NCBI GenBank assembly: GCA_050996575.1
Contig: JBPCRS010000191.1
Location: forward strand, 1 to 13,028
DNA from: DASUSH01 sp050996575
GTDB lineage: Bacteria; Actinomycetota; Thermoleophilia; Solirubrobacterales; 70-9
Reading direction: 5' to 3'
DNA: 13,028 nucleotides
Below the pieces are notes generated by a model, which was not told the origin of the DNA, ran no database searches, and saw nothing but the letters and a program-made list of their open reading frames with translations. The number at the start of each line of letters is the position of its first letter. Position 1 is the stretch's first letter. Shown piece by piece: positions 6,669 through 12,382 of this stretch. Both the position numbers and the translations under genes were made by a program.

Positions 6669-6674
6669 AGGTTA
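6669..6674 (-). promoter_or_regulatory. Predicted leaderless promoter of the GST-like gene (-10 TAACCT)
   Basis: The minus strand reads TAACCT, then 6 nt (6668-6663), then the ATG at 6662. The first three bases are the TAA stop of the upstream uncharacterised gene (6674-6672). No Shine-Dalgarno lies between. It gives the GST-like gene an independent transcript in spite of the tight packing. No recognisable -35. Confidence 0.5.
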
Positions 6675-7409
6675 CCCGGCGTCGACTTCGATCTCGCTGA
6701 GCTCGAGCCAGACCAGCGCCGGGTATGGCAGGGCCCGGTTCGCAACGCCGCGCGGCGTCACCCGGCGGCTCGTCGGGAAGATCAGGCCGCCGAACTCACG
6801 GTGCTTCGCGAGCGCGTGCGCCGCCTTCGCCCAGGCGCCGACGACGTCGGCTGTGTAGTCGTGGCGGCAAATCAGGCCGTCGGGACCGATCCAGAAAGTC
6901 TGCTCGGGAGAATGCGTGTCGAGCGCCGGATCGAAGCGCGCTTCGAGCGGTCGCCAAGTCTCGCCGTCGGGCGCGGTCCACGCCGCGCCCTCGCGGACCT
7001 CGACCTCGTCGCGGGTGAGCAGCAGCGGGGTCGTCATGTAGTTCCACATCGCGTAGCCGGCGAAGTAGGCGAGGTCGAGCGGGTCCCAGCGGAAGTTGCG
7101 TCGCAGTCCGGAGCGACCGAAGAAAAATGGCCGCGGGTCGTCGCGAGATTCGATCACGGCGCCGGAGGCGTCCTCGAGCCTGACAGCGCCAGCATCAAAG
7201 ATCGCTCGCTCCGACCTCCCGGCGGGCTCGATGCGCGCCCAGGGCTCGTCGAGGCGGATCGTCAATCTGTAGTCGGCGACAAGCTCCGACGGTGCTCGGG
7301 TCGCCAACAACAACCCGCCAGAGCGGACCCGGGCGCGGATCTCGCCCACCGCCCGCCAGCGCTCGAGGCCGCCGTGCGCTTCAAGGACCTCGTCGAGCAG
7401 CTTGGTCAT
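6672..7409 (-). CDS. Uncharacterised conserved protein of actinobacterial type
   Basis: A 245-aa soluble protein with no signal peptide or membrane segment. I know similar sequences from actinobacterial genomes but no function. The N-terminus LLDEVLEAHGGLERWRAV (4-21) has the form common in LolA-like or outer-membrane-lipoprotein-sorting-like domains. The most distinctive stretches are FFFGRSGLRRNFRWDPLDL (95-113), YFAGYAMWNYMTTPLLL (115-131), RHDYTADVVG (182-191) and HREFGGLIFPTSRRV (203-217). The strand-rich pattern suggests a beta-barrel or clamp-like lipid or ligand carrier, which is inference only. The ATG at 7409 lies 1 bp after the stop of the FakA-like gene, so the two are very probably co-transcribed and translationally coupled. 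Its stop is part of the GST-like promoter. Confidence 0.8.
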   Translation of the reverse strand: MTKLLDEVLEAHGGLERWRAVGEIRARVRSGGLLLATRAPSELVADYRLTIRLDEPWARIEPAGRSERAIFDAGAVRLEDASGAVIESRDDPRPFFFGRSGLRRNFRWDPLDLAYFAGYAMWNYMTTPLLLTRDEVEVREGAAWTAPDGETWRPLEARFDPALDTHSPEQTFWIGPDGLICRHDYTADVVGAWAKAAHALAKHREFGGLIFPTSRRVTPRGVANRALPYPALVWLELSEIEVDAG

Positions 7410-7410
7410 C

Positions 7411-9036
7411 TCATTCGGCGGTGATCAGCCACCACCAGCCCGGCTGGCCGGCGCGCTGGACGTCGACCTCGGCGCCGCCGTCGAGTGCGTCGCCGAGCTC
7501 GTCAGCCGGGATCGGAGCGTCGTCGGCGGCAAAGATCGTGACCAGCTCCGCCCCCTTCCCGAGGATTTCGAGCGTTTGGCGCAAAGTCGTTCCGGTACCG
7601 CCCCAGGCGACAATCTCGTCGCCGACAAAGCCCACGGCATCGTCCTTGCTGAACCTGCCATGGATGTCGTCCTTGACCGCGGGCGCAACGCCACCGGCGC
7701 GGATCCGTCCGAGCGCCTCGCCGAGCCGCCTCCCGTTCTCCCCCGCCCCCGCCTGAGTATCCGCCTCGGGCAGCGCCGCGAGCGCGGCCTGCTGGGAGTC
7801 GCACGGAATCACGACGACCGTCTTCTCTGCGATCTCCGCCGCTTCGTTGGCCGCCATTCGCACGTTCGGCGAGTTCGGGAAAAGGACGATCTCCTCAGCC
7901 GGCGCCCGCTCGATCCCGCTGAGAAGGTCGGCGGTAGAGGGGTTCAGCGTCGCGCCGCCATCGACGACGAACGCGCCGAGGCTCTCGAACATCTCGCGCA
8001 TCCCGTTGCCGGTCGCCACCGCGACCGCGACCGAGCGCCCGCCGCGCAGCTTCGCCTCGCGCGCGGCGACCTGCTTGCGCATGTCGGCGATGTCCTCCTG
8101 GACAATCTCCCCCGCACCGTCGAACAACGCCTTGGCGGCCTCGAAATCGTCGGTGTGGACGTGGACCTTGATCGTCGCCGGGTCGCCGACGACGAGCACC
8201 GAGTCACCAAGGCCATCAAGCTTTGGGACCCACTCGTCGGCGTCGAGGCCCTCGCCGGTGACGATGAAGTTCGTGCACCAGCGAAAGGTCGGGTCGGCGT
8301 GATGAACGTCGTGGCTGCGAGCCGGGGCGTAGTGCGGGATCTCGGGCAGGCTGACCTGCTCGCCCGCGAGGCCGGCGACGTAGCCGCGGACGAGTACGAC
8401 GAGGCCGAGGGCGCCGGCGTCGACGACGCCGTGCTCGGCGAGCACCTCGAGCTGCTCGGGCGTGTGGCGGACGGCCTCTTCGCCGGCGAAGAGCGCCGTC
8501 GTCATCATCTCGGCGAGCAGCGCGTTCTGCTCCTCCTCGGTCGCCTCTTCGTCGAGCTTGTGGTGCTCGCGCCAGTGATCGAGCCGCTCCTCGACGGCCG
8601 CGGCCATCCGTTCGGCGACGGTCAACATCGTTCCGGGCTGCGGATCTCGCACCGAGGCGTTCGCCGCCTCGCTCGCGGCGCTCAGTCCCTCCTTGACGAT
8701 CTCGGGATCGATCAGGCGCCCGGGCGGAGTTACGAGCTTCTCGGCGGCGCCGCGGATGAACTGGCTGAGAATCACACCGGAGTTGCCGCGGGCGCCCATC
8801 AGCGCCGCCCGAGCGACCGCTCGGACGATCTCAGGCCTCGACGGGTCCTTCTCCTCGGCCTCGAGCCGGTCGAGTCCGTCGAGCACGTAGCGCATCGTCA
8901 GCGCCATGTTGTCGCAGGTGTCGCCATCGGCGACAGGGCAGACGTTGAGGTCGTTGATCTCCTGCCGGCGCTCCTCGAGGTGGGCGAGCGCGACCGCCGT
9001 CATCTGGCGGAAGCGGTGTATCGATGGGTCCGGCAC
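7411..9036 (-). CDS. DhaL/DegV-type kinase, FakA (YloV)-like
   Basis: A 541-aa protein with the architecture of FakA, the ATP-binding subunit of fatty acid kinase, which phosphorylates fatty acids presented by a separate FakB. The DhaL domain occupies about 1-220: the metal/nucleotide motif DGDTCDNM is at 37-44 (Asp37, Asp39, Asp42, Asn43), with GARGNSGVILSQF at 81-93 and VVDAGALGLVVLVRGY at 204-219. A middle domain has WCTNFIV (253-259) and KVHVHTDD (290-297). The C-terminal DegV-like region carries GGATLNPSTADLL (360-372) and LFPNSPN (385-391). The usual motif is DGDTG; here Gly is Cys41. The GTG at 9036 is supported by a TAGTCT -10 6 nt upstream. Position next to rpmB and near recG matches yloV/fakA in Firmicutes and the DAK2 gene of mycobacteria. 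No FakB is in this window. Confidence 0.88.
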   Translation of the reverse strand: MPDPSIHRFRQMTAVALAHLEERRQEINDLNVCPVADGDTCDNMALTMRYVLDGLDRLEAEEKDPSRPEIVRAVARAALMGARGNSGVILSQFIRGAAEKLVTPPGRLIDPEIVKEGLSAASEAANASVRDPQPGTMLTVAERMAAAVEERLDHWREHHKLDEEATEEEQNALLAEMMTTALFAGEEAVRHTPEQLEVLAEHGVVDAGALGLVVLVRGYVAGLAGEQVSLPEIPHYAPARSHDVHHADPTFRWCTNFIVTGEGLDADEWVPKLDGLGDSVLVVGDPATIKVHVHTDDFEAAKALFDGAGEIVQEDIADMRKQVAAREAKLRGGRSVAVAVATGNGMREMFESLGAFVVDGGATLNPSTADLLSGIERAPAEEIVLFPNSPNVRMAANEAAEIAEKTVVVIPCDSQQAALAALPEADTQAGAGENGRRLGEALGRIRAGGVAPAVKDDIHGRFSKDDAVGFVGDEIVAWGGTGTTLRQTLEILGKGAELVTIFAADDAPIPADELGDALDGGAEVDVQRAGQPGWWWLITAE

Positions 9037-9042
9037 GCGGCG

Positions 9043-9072
9043 AGACTATCCGCGAGGGGTGCGGATCGTCAG
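9043..9072 (-). promoter_or_regulatory. Predicted leaderless promoter of the FakA-like gene
   Basis: The minus strand has CTGACG (9072-9067) as a possible -35, an 18-nt spacer, TAGTCT (9048-9043) as -10, 6 nt, then the GTG at 9036. This is the best of the candidate promoters because it also has a partial -35. There is no Shine-Dalgarno before the GTG. An inverted repeat lies in the spacer. Confidence 0.55.
9048..9066 (-). terminator. Inverted repeat after rpmB, weak terminator candidate
   Basis: On the minus strand ATCCGC and GCGGAT can form a 6-bp stem with a 7-nt loop, 22 nt after the rpmB stop. There is no U-run, so it is not a classical intrinsic terminator. It occupies the spacer of the FakA-like promoter and could equally be an operator or chance. 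Confidence 0.25.
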
Positions 9073-9088
9073 GCAGAACGAACCAGGT

Positions 9089-9280
9089 TCATGCGGCCTT
9101 CGTGACCTTGTTCGACTTCAGGCAGCGGCTGCAGACGTAGACGCGGCGCGGCGTGCCGCGATCGTCGACGCGGACCTTCTGCAGGTTCGGGTTGAAGCGG
9201 CGCCTGGTGGCGACCATCGAGTGCGAACGCGAGTTGCCGAACGCGGGCTTTTTGCCGCAGCTGAAACAGACCTTGGCCAT
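9089..9280 (-). CDS. rpmB: 50S ribosomal protein L28 (bL28), four-cysteine form
   Basis: bL28 is a small protein of the large ribosomal subunit. The 63-aa sequence begins MAKVCFSCGKKPAFGN, then has SHSMVATRRRFNPNLQKVRV (19-38) and ends with a basic tail. Cysteines at 5, 8, 50 and 53 (CFSC and CSRC) make it the zinc-binding C+ form. Many actinobacteria keep a cysteine-free paralogue for zinc shortage elsewhere; none is in this window. The longer frame starting at 9325 adds 15 non-family residues and is rejected. The start has no Shine-Dalgarno, and a TACCCT -10 lies 9 nt upstream. The FakA-like gene starts 52 nt after its stop, with its own predicted promoter. Confidence 0.97.
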   Translation of the reverse strand: MAKVCFSCGKKPAFGNSRSHSMVATRRRFNPNLQKVRVDDRGTPRRVYVCSRCLKSNKVTKAA

Positions 9281-9289
9281 CGGCGCGGA

Positions 9290-9295
9290 AGGGTA
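9290..9295 (-). promoter_or_regulatory. Candidate rpmB promoter (-10 TACCCT)
   Basis: The minus strand has TACCCT ending 9 nt before the rpmB ATG, predicting a leader of about 3 nt or none. No ribosome binding site is present between it and the ATG, which supports near-leaderless expression. It is the same hexamer as before the SepIVA-like gene. No clear -35. Confidence 0.42.
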
Positions 9296-9330
9296 GCGGG
9301 GGCGCCGCGGTGGCAGCGCTCCCACCCTCG

Positions 9331-9374
9331 GGAGATCCAGATAGACTAAGTGGACTAATCAAATCTCCGGGGAG
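9331..9374 (+). promoter_or_regulatory. Candidate promoter, operator and ribosome binding site of the toxin-antitoxin pair
   Basis: TAGACT (9342-9347) fits a -10 and overlaps two direct copies of GACTAA (9344-9349 and 9353-9358), 9 bp apart. They are flanked by the inverted pair GGAGAT (9331-9336) and ATCTCC (9363-9368). GGGGAG (9369-9374) is a good Shine-Dalgarno, 5 nt before the ATG. Phd-type antitoxins commonly repress their own promoter by binding repeats at this place. Unlike neighbouring genes, this one has a leader of about 26 nt and a clear ribosome binding site. Confidence 0.45.
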
Positions 9375-9379
9375 AGCCG

Positions 9380-9649
9380 ATGCCGCCCAAGACTCAACTC
9401 AACATGCACGAGGCGAAGACGCACCTCTCGAAGCTGGTCGAGCGGGTCGAGAAGGGCGAGGAGATCACGATCGCGCGGAACGGCACGCCGGTGGCGAAGC
9501 TGGTGCCGGTGGCGGAGCGGTTCCCGGTGGCGCCGCCCGGGTTCATGAAGGGTGAGGTCTGGGTTGCCGACGACGCGTTCGAGCCCGACGAGGAGTTGAT
9601 CGATTCGTTCTATGACAGCAAGGTCTTCCCCGACGACGAGGGCGAGTGA
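9380..9649 (+). CDS. Type II antitoxin, Phd/YefM family
   Basis: An 89-aa antitoxin that should neutralise the PIN-domain toxin encoded next. The N-terminal Phd/YefM fold, which dimerises and binds DNA, is clear: LNMHEAKTHLSKLVERVEKG (7-26) then EEITIARNGTPVAKLVPV (27-44). The C-terminal part is acidic and probably disordered until bound (DAFEPDEELIDSFYDSK, then DDEGE), as expected for the segment that wraps the toxin. The ATG at 9380 has a good Shine-Dalgarno. Its stop overlaps the toxin start as GTGA, the usual coupling in such pairs. The pair lies on the plus strand between two minus-strand housekeeping units, so it may have been acquired, but codon use looks like the neighbours'. Confidence 0.93.
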   Translation: MPPKTQLNMHEAKTHLSKLVERVEKGEEITIARNGTPVAKLVPVAERFPVAPPGFMKGEVWVADDAFEPDEELIDSFYDSKVFPDDEGE

Positions 9650-10026
9650 AGCTCCTCGTCGATGGCAACGCAGTGATCTGGTATGCCGAGGATGCCCGCC
9701 CCCTCGCGGACACGGCGCGCGCCGCGATCGAATCCCCTGCGAACGAAAAGCACGTCAGCGTGGCAACGATCTGGGAGCTCACGATCAAGGCGAAGACGGG
9801 AAAGCTCCGGTTTTCACCGGATCTGCGCGACCGGCTTCGGGCCGCTGGATTTCTCGAGCTCAACATCAGCGGGGATCAAGCGGTCCAAGCTGCGCAATTG
9901 CCCCTGCTCCACCGCGACCCGTTTGACCGCTTGCTCGTCGCCCAGGCTCAGCTCGAGGGCATGACGATCGTCACGAGCGACTCGGTCATCGCTCACTACG
10001 ACGTCCCGGTAATCCCCGCCGGTTAG
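9646..10026 (+). CDS. PIN-domain toxin, VapC-like ribonuclease
   Basis: A 126-aa PIN-domain protein; relatives are Mg2+-dependent endoribonucleases that often cut tRNA or rRNA. The acidic residues are present: Asp6 in LLVDGNAVIWY, Glu44 in TIWELTIKAKTGKL, Asp94 in LLHRDPFDRLLVAQA and Asp112 in TIVTSDSVI. The usual N-terminal DTH/DTN is DGN here, so the small hydroxyl residue after Asp6 is missing; activity is still plausible because the carboxylates are intact. The GTG at 9646 overlaps the antitoxin stop. The C-terminal TAG interleaves with the TAA of the convergent ribH gene (TTAG, 10023-10026), so transcripts of the two operons must overlap unless terminated inside coding sequence. The pairing with a Phd antitoxin is common for this VapC subgroup. 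Confidence 0.92.
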   Translation: MKLLVDGNAVIWYAEDARPLADTARAAIESPANEKHVSVATIWELTIKAKTGKLRFSPDLRDRLRAAGFLELNISGDQAVQAAQLPLLHRDPFDRLLVAQAQLEGMTIVTSDSVIAHYDVPVIPAG

Positions 10027-10451
10027 ATCGACTCCCGAAGGCGCGCCATCCCCAGCAGCGCCATCGCGGCGTTCCGACCCTGGTCGCGCTTGTCCCCCCC
10101 GGCCCGTGCGAGCGCCTGATCCATCGTCTCGCAGGTGATCACTCCGAAGGCACACGGGATGCCGGTCGTCAGCGCGACCTCCTGGACGCCGCGGGCGGCC
10201 TCGGTACAAACGAAGTCGTAGTGGTCGGTCTCGCCCTTGATCACGGCGCCGAGGCAGGCGACGCCGGCGAATCGGCCCGACTCGGCACACCACTTTGTCG
10301 CCAGCGGCAGCTCGAAGGCGCCGGCGACCTCAAACTTGTGCAGCGAGGAAGGCGCGATGTCGTTCTCGTTGAACGCTTCGGTCGCGCCGTTGACCAGCCG
10401 CTCGGCGAGATCCTCGTAGAAGGTCGCTACGCAGAGGGCGTATTCACTCAT
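10023..10451 (-). CDS. ribH: 6,7-dimethyl-8-ribityllumazine synthase
   Basis: Lumazine synthase condenses 5-amino-6-ribitylaminouracil with 3,4-dihydroxy-2-butanone 4-phosphate. The family usually assembles as pentamers or 60-mer shells. From the ATG at 10451 it has 142 aa. FYEDLAERLVNGA (11-23) carries the N-terminal aromatic residue, VAGAFELPLAT (42-52) is the substrate loop, CLGAVIKGETDHYDFV (66-81) contains the catalytic-position His77, and FGVITCETMDQALARAG (102-118) closes the active site. A start at 10490 would add 13 unsupported residues inside ribBA. The chosen ATG overlaps the ribBA stop by 8 nt (ATGAGTGA), indicating coupling, and there is no Shine-Dalgarno. It is the last gene of the rib operon and ends inside the stop of the convergent toxin gene. 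Confidence 0.96.
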   Translation of the reverse strand: MSEYALCVATFYEDLAERLVNGATEAFNENDIAPSSLHKFEVAGAFELPLATKWCAESGRFAGVACLGAVIKGETDHYDFVCTEAARGVQEVALTTGIPCAFGVITCETMDQALARAGGDKRDQGRNAAMALLGMARLRESI

Positions 10452-11766
10452 CGCTCGAGGAGCCTGGTGCCCCATCTGGCTCGATGTCAATCGCGTCGTC
10501 GAGCTTCTCGGAGTGGATCATCTCGTCGTCGAGCGCGAGGCCCTGGTGGTGGAGCGTGTGGCCGAGGCGCTCGCGCTTGGTCCGCAGGTAGTCCTCGTTG
10601 TGCGGGTTCGAGGTCGCCTCGATCGGCACCTGCTCGGTGACCGAGAGCCCGTATCCCTCGAGCCCGATGATCTTCTTCGGGTTGTTGGTGAGGATGCGGA
10701 TGCTTGTCAGGCCGAGGTCGCCGAGGATCTGGGCGCCGATCCCGTAGTCGCGCAGATCCGCGGGCAGGCCCAACTTCAGGTTGGCATCGACTGTGTCGAG
10801 GCCCTCCTCCTGGAGGCGATAGGCGCGGAGCTTGTTCAAGAGACCGATCCCGCGGCCCTCCTGGGAGAGGTAGAGAAGGACGCCGGAGCCTTCGCTCTCG
10901 ATCATTGCGAGCGCCGCCTCGAGCTGGTCGCCGCAGTCGCAGCGCAGGCTGTGGAAGACGTCGCCGGTCAGGCACTCGGAATGGACGCGGACGAGCACAT
11001 CGTCGGTGCCCGCAACCTCGCCCTTGACCATCGCGACGTGGTGCTTTTCGTCGACCAGCGAGCGGTAGCCGACCGCGGTGAACTCGCCGTACTTGGTTGG
11101 CAGCTTGGTCGAGACGATCCGCTCGACCAACTTCTCGGTGCGGCGGCGGTAGGAGATCAGGTCGGCAACCGTGACCATCTTGAGCTCGTGGCGCTCGCAA
11201 TAGCCGACCAGGTCGGGGACCCGGGCCATCGTGCCGTCGTCGTTCATGATCTCGCAGATCACTCCCGCCGGAATCAGGCCGGCGAGGCGGGCGAGGTCGA
11301 TCGAGGCCTCGGTGTGGCCGGTGCGCTCGAGCACCCCGCCCTCCTTCGCCTTGAGCGGGAAGACGTGCCCGGGCTGATGCAGGTTTTCGGGCGCCGAGTG
11401 CGGGTCGATCGCGACCTGGACGGTGCGGGCGCGATCGTGAGCCGAGATCCCGGTGGTGACGCCCTCGGCGGCCTCGATCGAGACAGTGAACGCGGTCTGG
11501 AGCGGCGCCTCGTTCTTCGCCGCCATCAGGTTGAGGCCGAGCTCCTCGCAGCGCTCCGGGGTCATCGCCAGGCAGATCAGCCCGCGCGCCTCTTTCGCCA
11601 TGAAGTTGATCGCCTCGGGCGTCGCGAACTGGGCGGCGAGCACGAGGTCGCCCTCGTTCTCGCGGTCCTCGCCGTCGCAGACGACGATCATCCTGCCGCG
11701 GCGGATGTCCTCCAGCGCCTCCTCGATCGTCGAGAAGACGGTTGTCTCGGTCGTTTGGTCAGTCAT
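10444..11766 (-). CDS. ribBA: Bifunctional 3,4-dihydroxy-2-butanone 4-phosphate synthase / GTP cyclohydrolase II
   Basis: This fusion supplies both precursors of riboflavin: the RibB half makes dihydroxybutanone phosphate from ribulose 5-phosphate and the RibA half opens GTP. In the 440-aa protein the RibB domain has DGEDRENEGDL (31-41), HQPGHVFPLKAKEGG (130-144) and RTGHTEASIDLARLAG (148-163). The RibA domain has the zinc cysteines in SECLTGDVFHSLRCDCGDQ (Cys265, Cys276, Cys278), then SQEGRGIGLLNKLRAY (301-316) and TNNPKKI (360-366). Both active sites look intact. A weakly conserved acidic tail ends the protein. The ATG at 11766 overlaps the ribE stop by 8 nt (ATGACTGA); an ATG at 11799 is rejected because it gives an unsupported 11-residue extension inside ribE. 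The gene order ribD-ribE-ribBA-ribH is the classic operon. Confidence 0.97.
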   Translation of the reverse strand: MTDQTTETTVFSTIEEALEDIRRGRMIVVCDGEDRENEGDLVLAAQFATPEAINFMAKEARGLICLAMTPERCEELGLNLMAAKNEAPLQTAFTVSIEAAEGVTTGISAHDRARTVQVAIDPHSAPENLHQPGHVFPLKAKEGGVLERTGHTEASIDLARLAGLIPAGVICEIMNDDGTMARVPDLVGYCERHELKMVTVADLISYRRRTEKLVERIVSTKLPTKYGEFTAVGYRSLVDEKHHVAMVKGEVAGTDDVLVRVHSECLTGDVFHSLRCDCGDQLEAALAMIESEGSGVLLYLSQEGRGIGLLNKLRAYRLQEEGLDTVDANLKLGLPADLRDYGIGAQILGDLGLTSIRILTNNPKKIIGLEGYGLSVTEQVPIEATSNPHNEDYLRTKRERLGHTLHHQGLALDDEMIHSEKLDDAIDIEPDGAPGSSSDE

Positions 11767-12358
11767 CGTCACTAGAGGTTGACAGGAGACGCTCGACATA
11801 GCGCGCGACGACGTCGATCTCGACGTTGACGATATCCCCCTCGTTCGCCACTCCGAGGTTGGTTCGCTCGAGCGTCTCGGGGATCAGCGAAACCTCGATT
11901 CCGGCGTCGGTGAGCGCCGCAACCGTAAGGCTGACCCCGTCGAGGGCGACCGAGCCATGGTCGACGACGAAGCGCGCCAGATCGCCCGGGAGCTTGATCT
12001 CGATCCGGCGGGCGATGCCGTCCTCACGGACGCCGGCGACGGTGCCGGTGCCGTCGATGTGGCCCTGGACGATGTGGCCGCCGAGGCGGTCGGACGCGCG
12101 CAGCGCGAGCTCGAGGTTGACCAGGTCGCCGGGCTCGAGCGGCCCGAGCGAGGTCAGCGAGAGCGTCTGGTTCATCACATCGGCCTCGAATCCCTCGGCC
12201 GACACCGCCGCCGCGGTCAGGCAGGCGCCGTTGACCGCGATCGAATCGCCGTCGGCGAGCTCGGGGGCGAGCTTCGTCGCGATCCGCAGGCGGGCACCCT
12301 CGGCGCTTCGCTCGGCTGACTTGACCTTGCCGACATCGGCAATCAGCCCGGTGAACAC
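11759..12358 (-). CDS. ribE: Riboflavin synthase, alpha chain
   Basis: Riboflavin synthase dismutates two molecules of 6,7-dimethyl-8-ribityllumazine to riboflavin and the ribitylaminouracil used by RibH. The 199-aa protein has the expected two lumazine-binding repeats. Repeat one starts MFTGLIADVGKV and has VNGACLTA (42-49). Repeat two begins near residue 93 with GGHIVQGHIDGTG (93-105), has LDGVSLTVA (139-147), and is followed by IPETLERTNLG (159-169) and VEIDVVARYVERLL (179-192). The GTG at 12358 is fixed by the invariant MFTGL and by the strong AGGAGG 8 nt upstream. This is the only rib gene here with a strong ribosome binding site and a separate leader: it lies 79 nt after the ribD stop, while ribBA and ribH follow by 8-nt overlaps. 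Confidence 0.97.
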   Translation of the reverse strand: MFTGLIADVGKVKSAERSAEGARLRIATKLAPELADGDSIAVNGACLTAAAVSAEGFEADVMNQTLSLTSLGPLEPGDLVNLELALRASDRLGGHIVQGHIDGTGTVAGVREDGIARRIEIKLPGDLARFVVDHGSVALDGVSLTVAALTDAGIEVSLIPETLERTNLGVANEGDIVNVEIDVVARYVERLLSTSSDDD

Positions 12359-12366
12359 GTGGGGCC

Positions 12367-12372
12367 CCTCCT
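12367..12372 (-). promoter_or_regulatory. Strong Shine-Dalgarno of ribE (AGGAGG)
   Basis: AGGAGG on the minus strand, 8 nt before the ribE GTG at 12358. It decides the start and contrasts with the coupled or leaderless starts nearby. It is 10 nt from the base of the inverted repeat in the ribD-ribE spacer. Confidence 0.8.
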
Positions 12373-12382
12373 GAAGACGCGA

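Noticed and set aside
7402..9105. A 567-codon plus-strand open frame opposite the FakA-like gene
   Set aside because: It is a GC-rich antisense shadow. The minus-strand frame carries all DhaL and DegV-type motifs, while the plus frame is Arg/Asp/Leu-rich with no domain.
9089..9280. The rpmB to FakA-like pair as a single operon without an internal promoter
   Set aside because: A 52-nt gap containing a candidate -35, a TAGTCT -10 at the leaderless spacing and an inverted repeat makes an independent transcript more likely, although read-through is possible.
10513..11775. A 420-codon plus-strand open frame opposite ribBA
   Set aside because: The composition is that of an antisense shadow and the RibB and RibA catalytic motifs are all on the minus strand.
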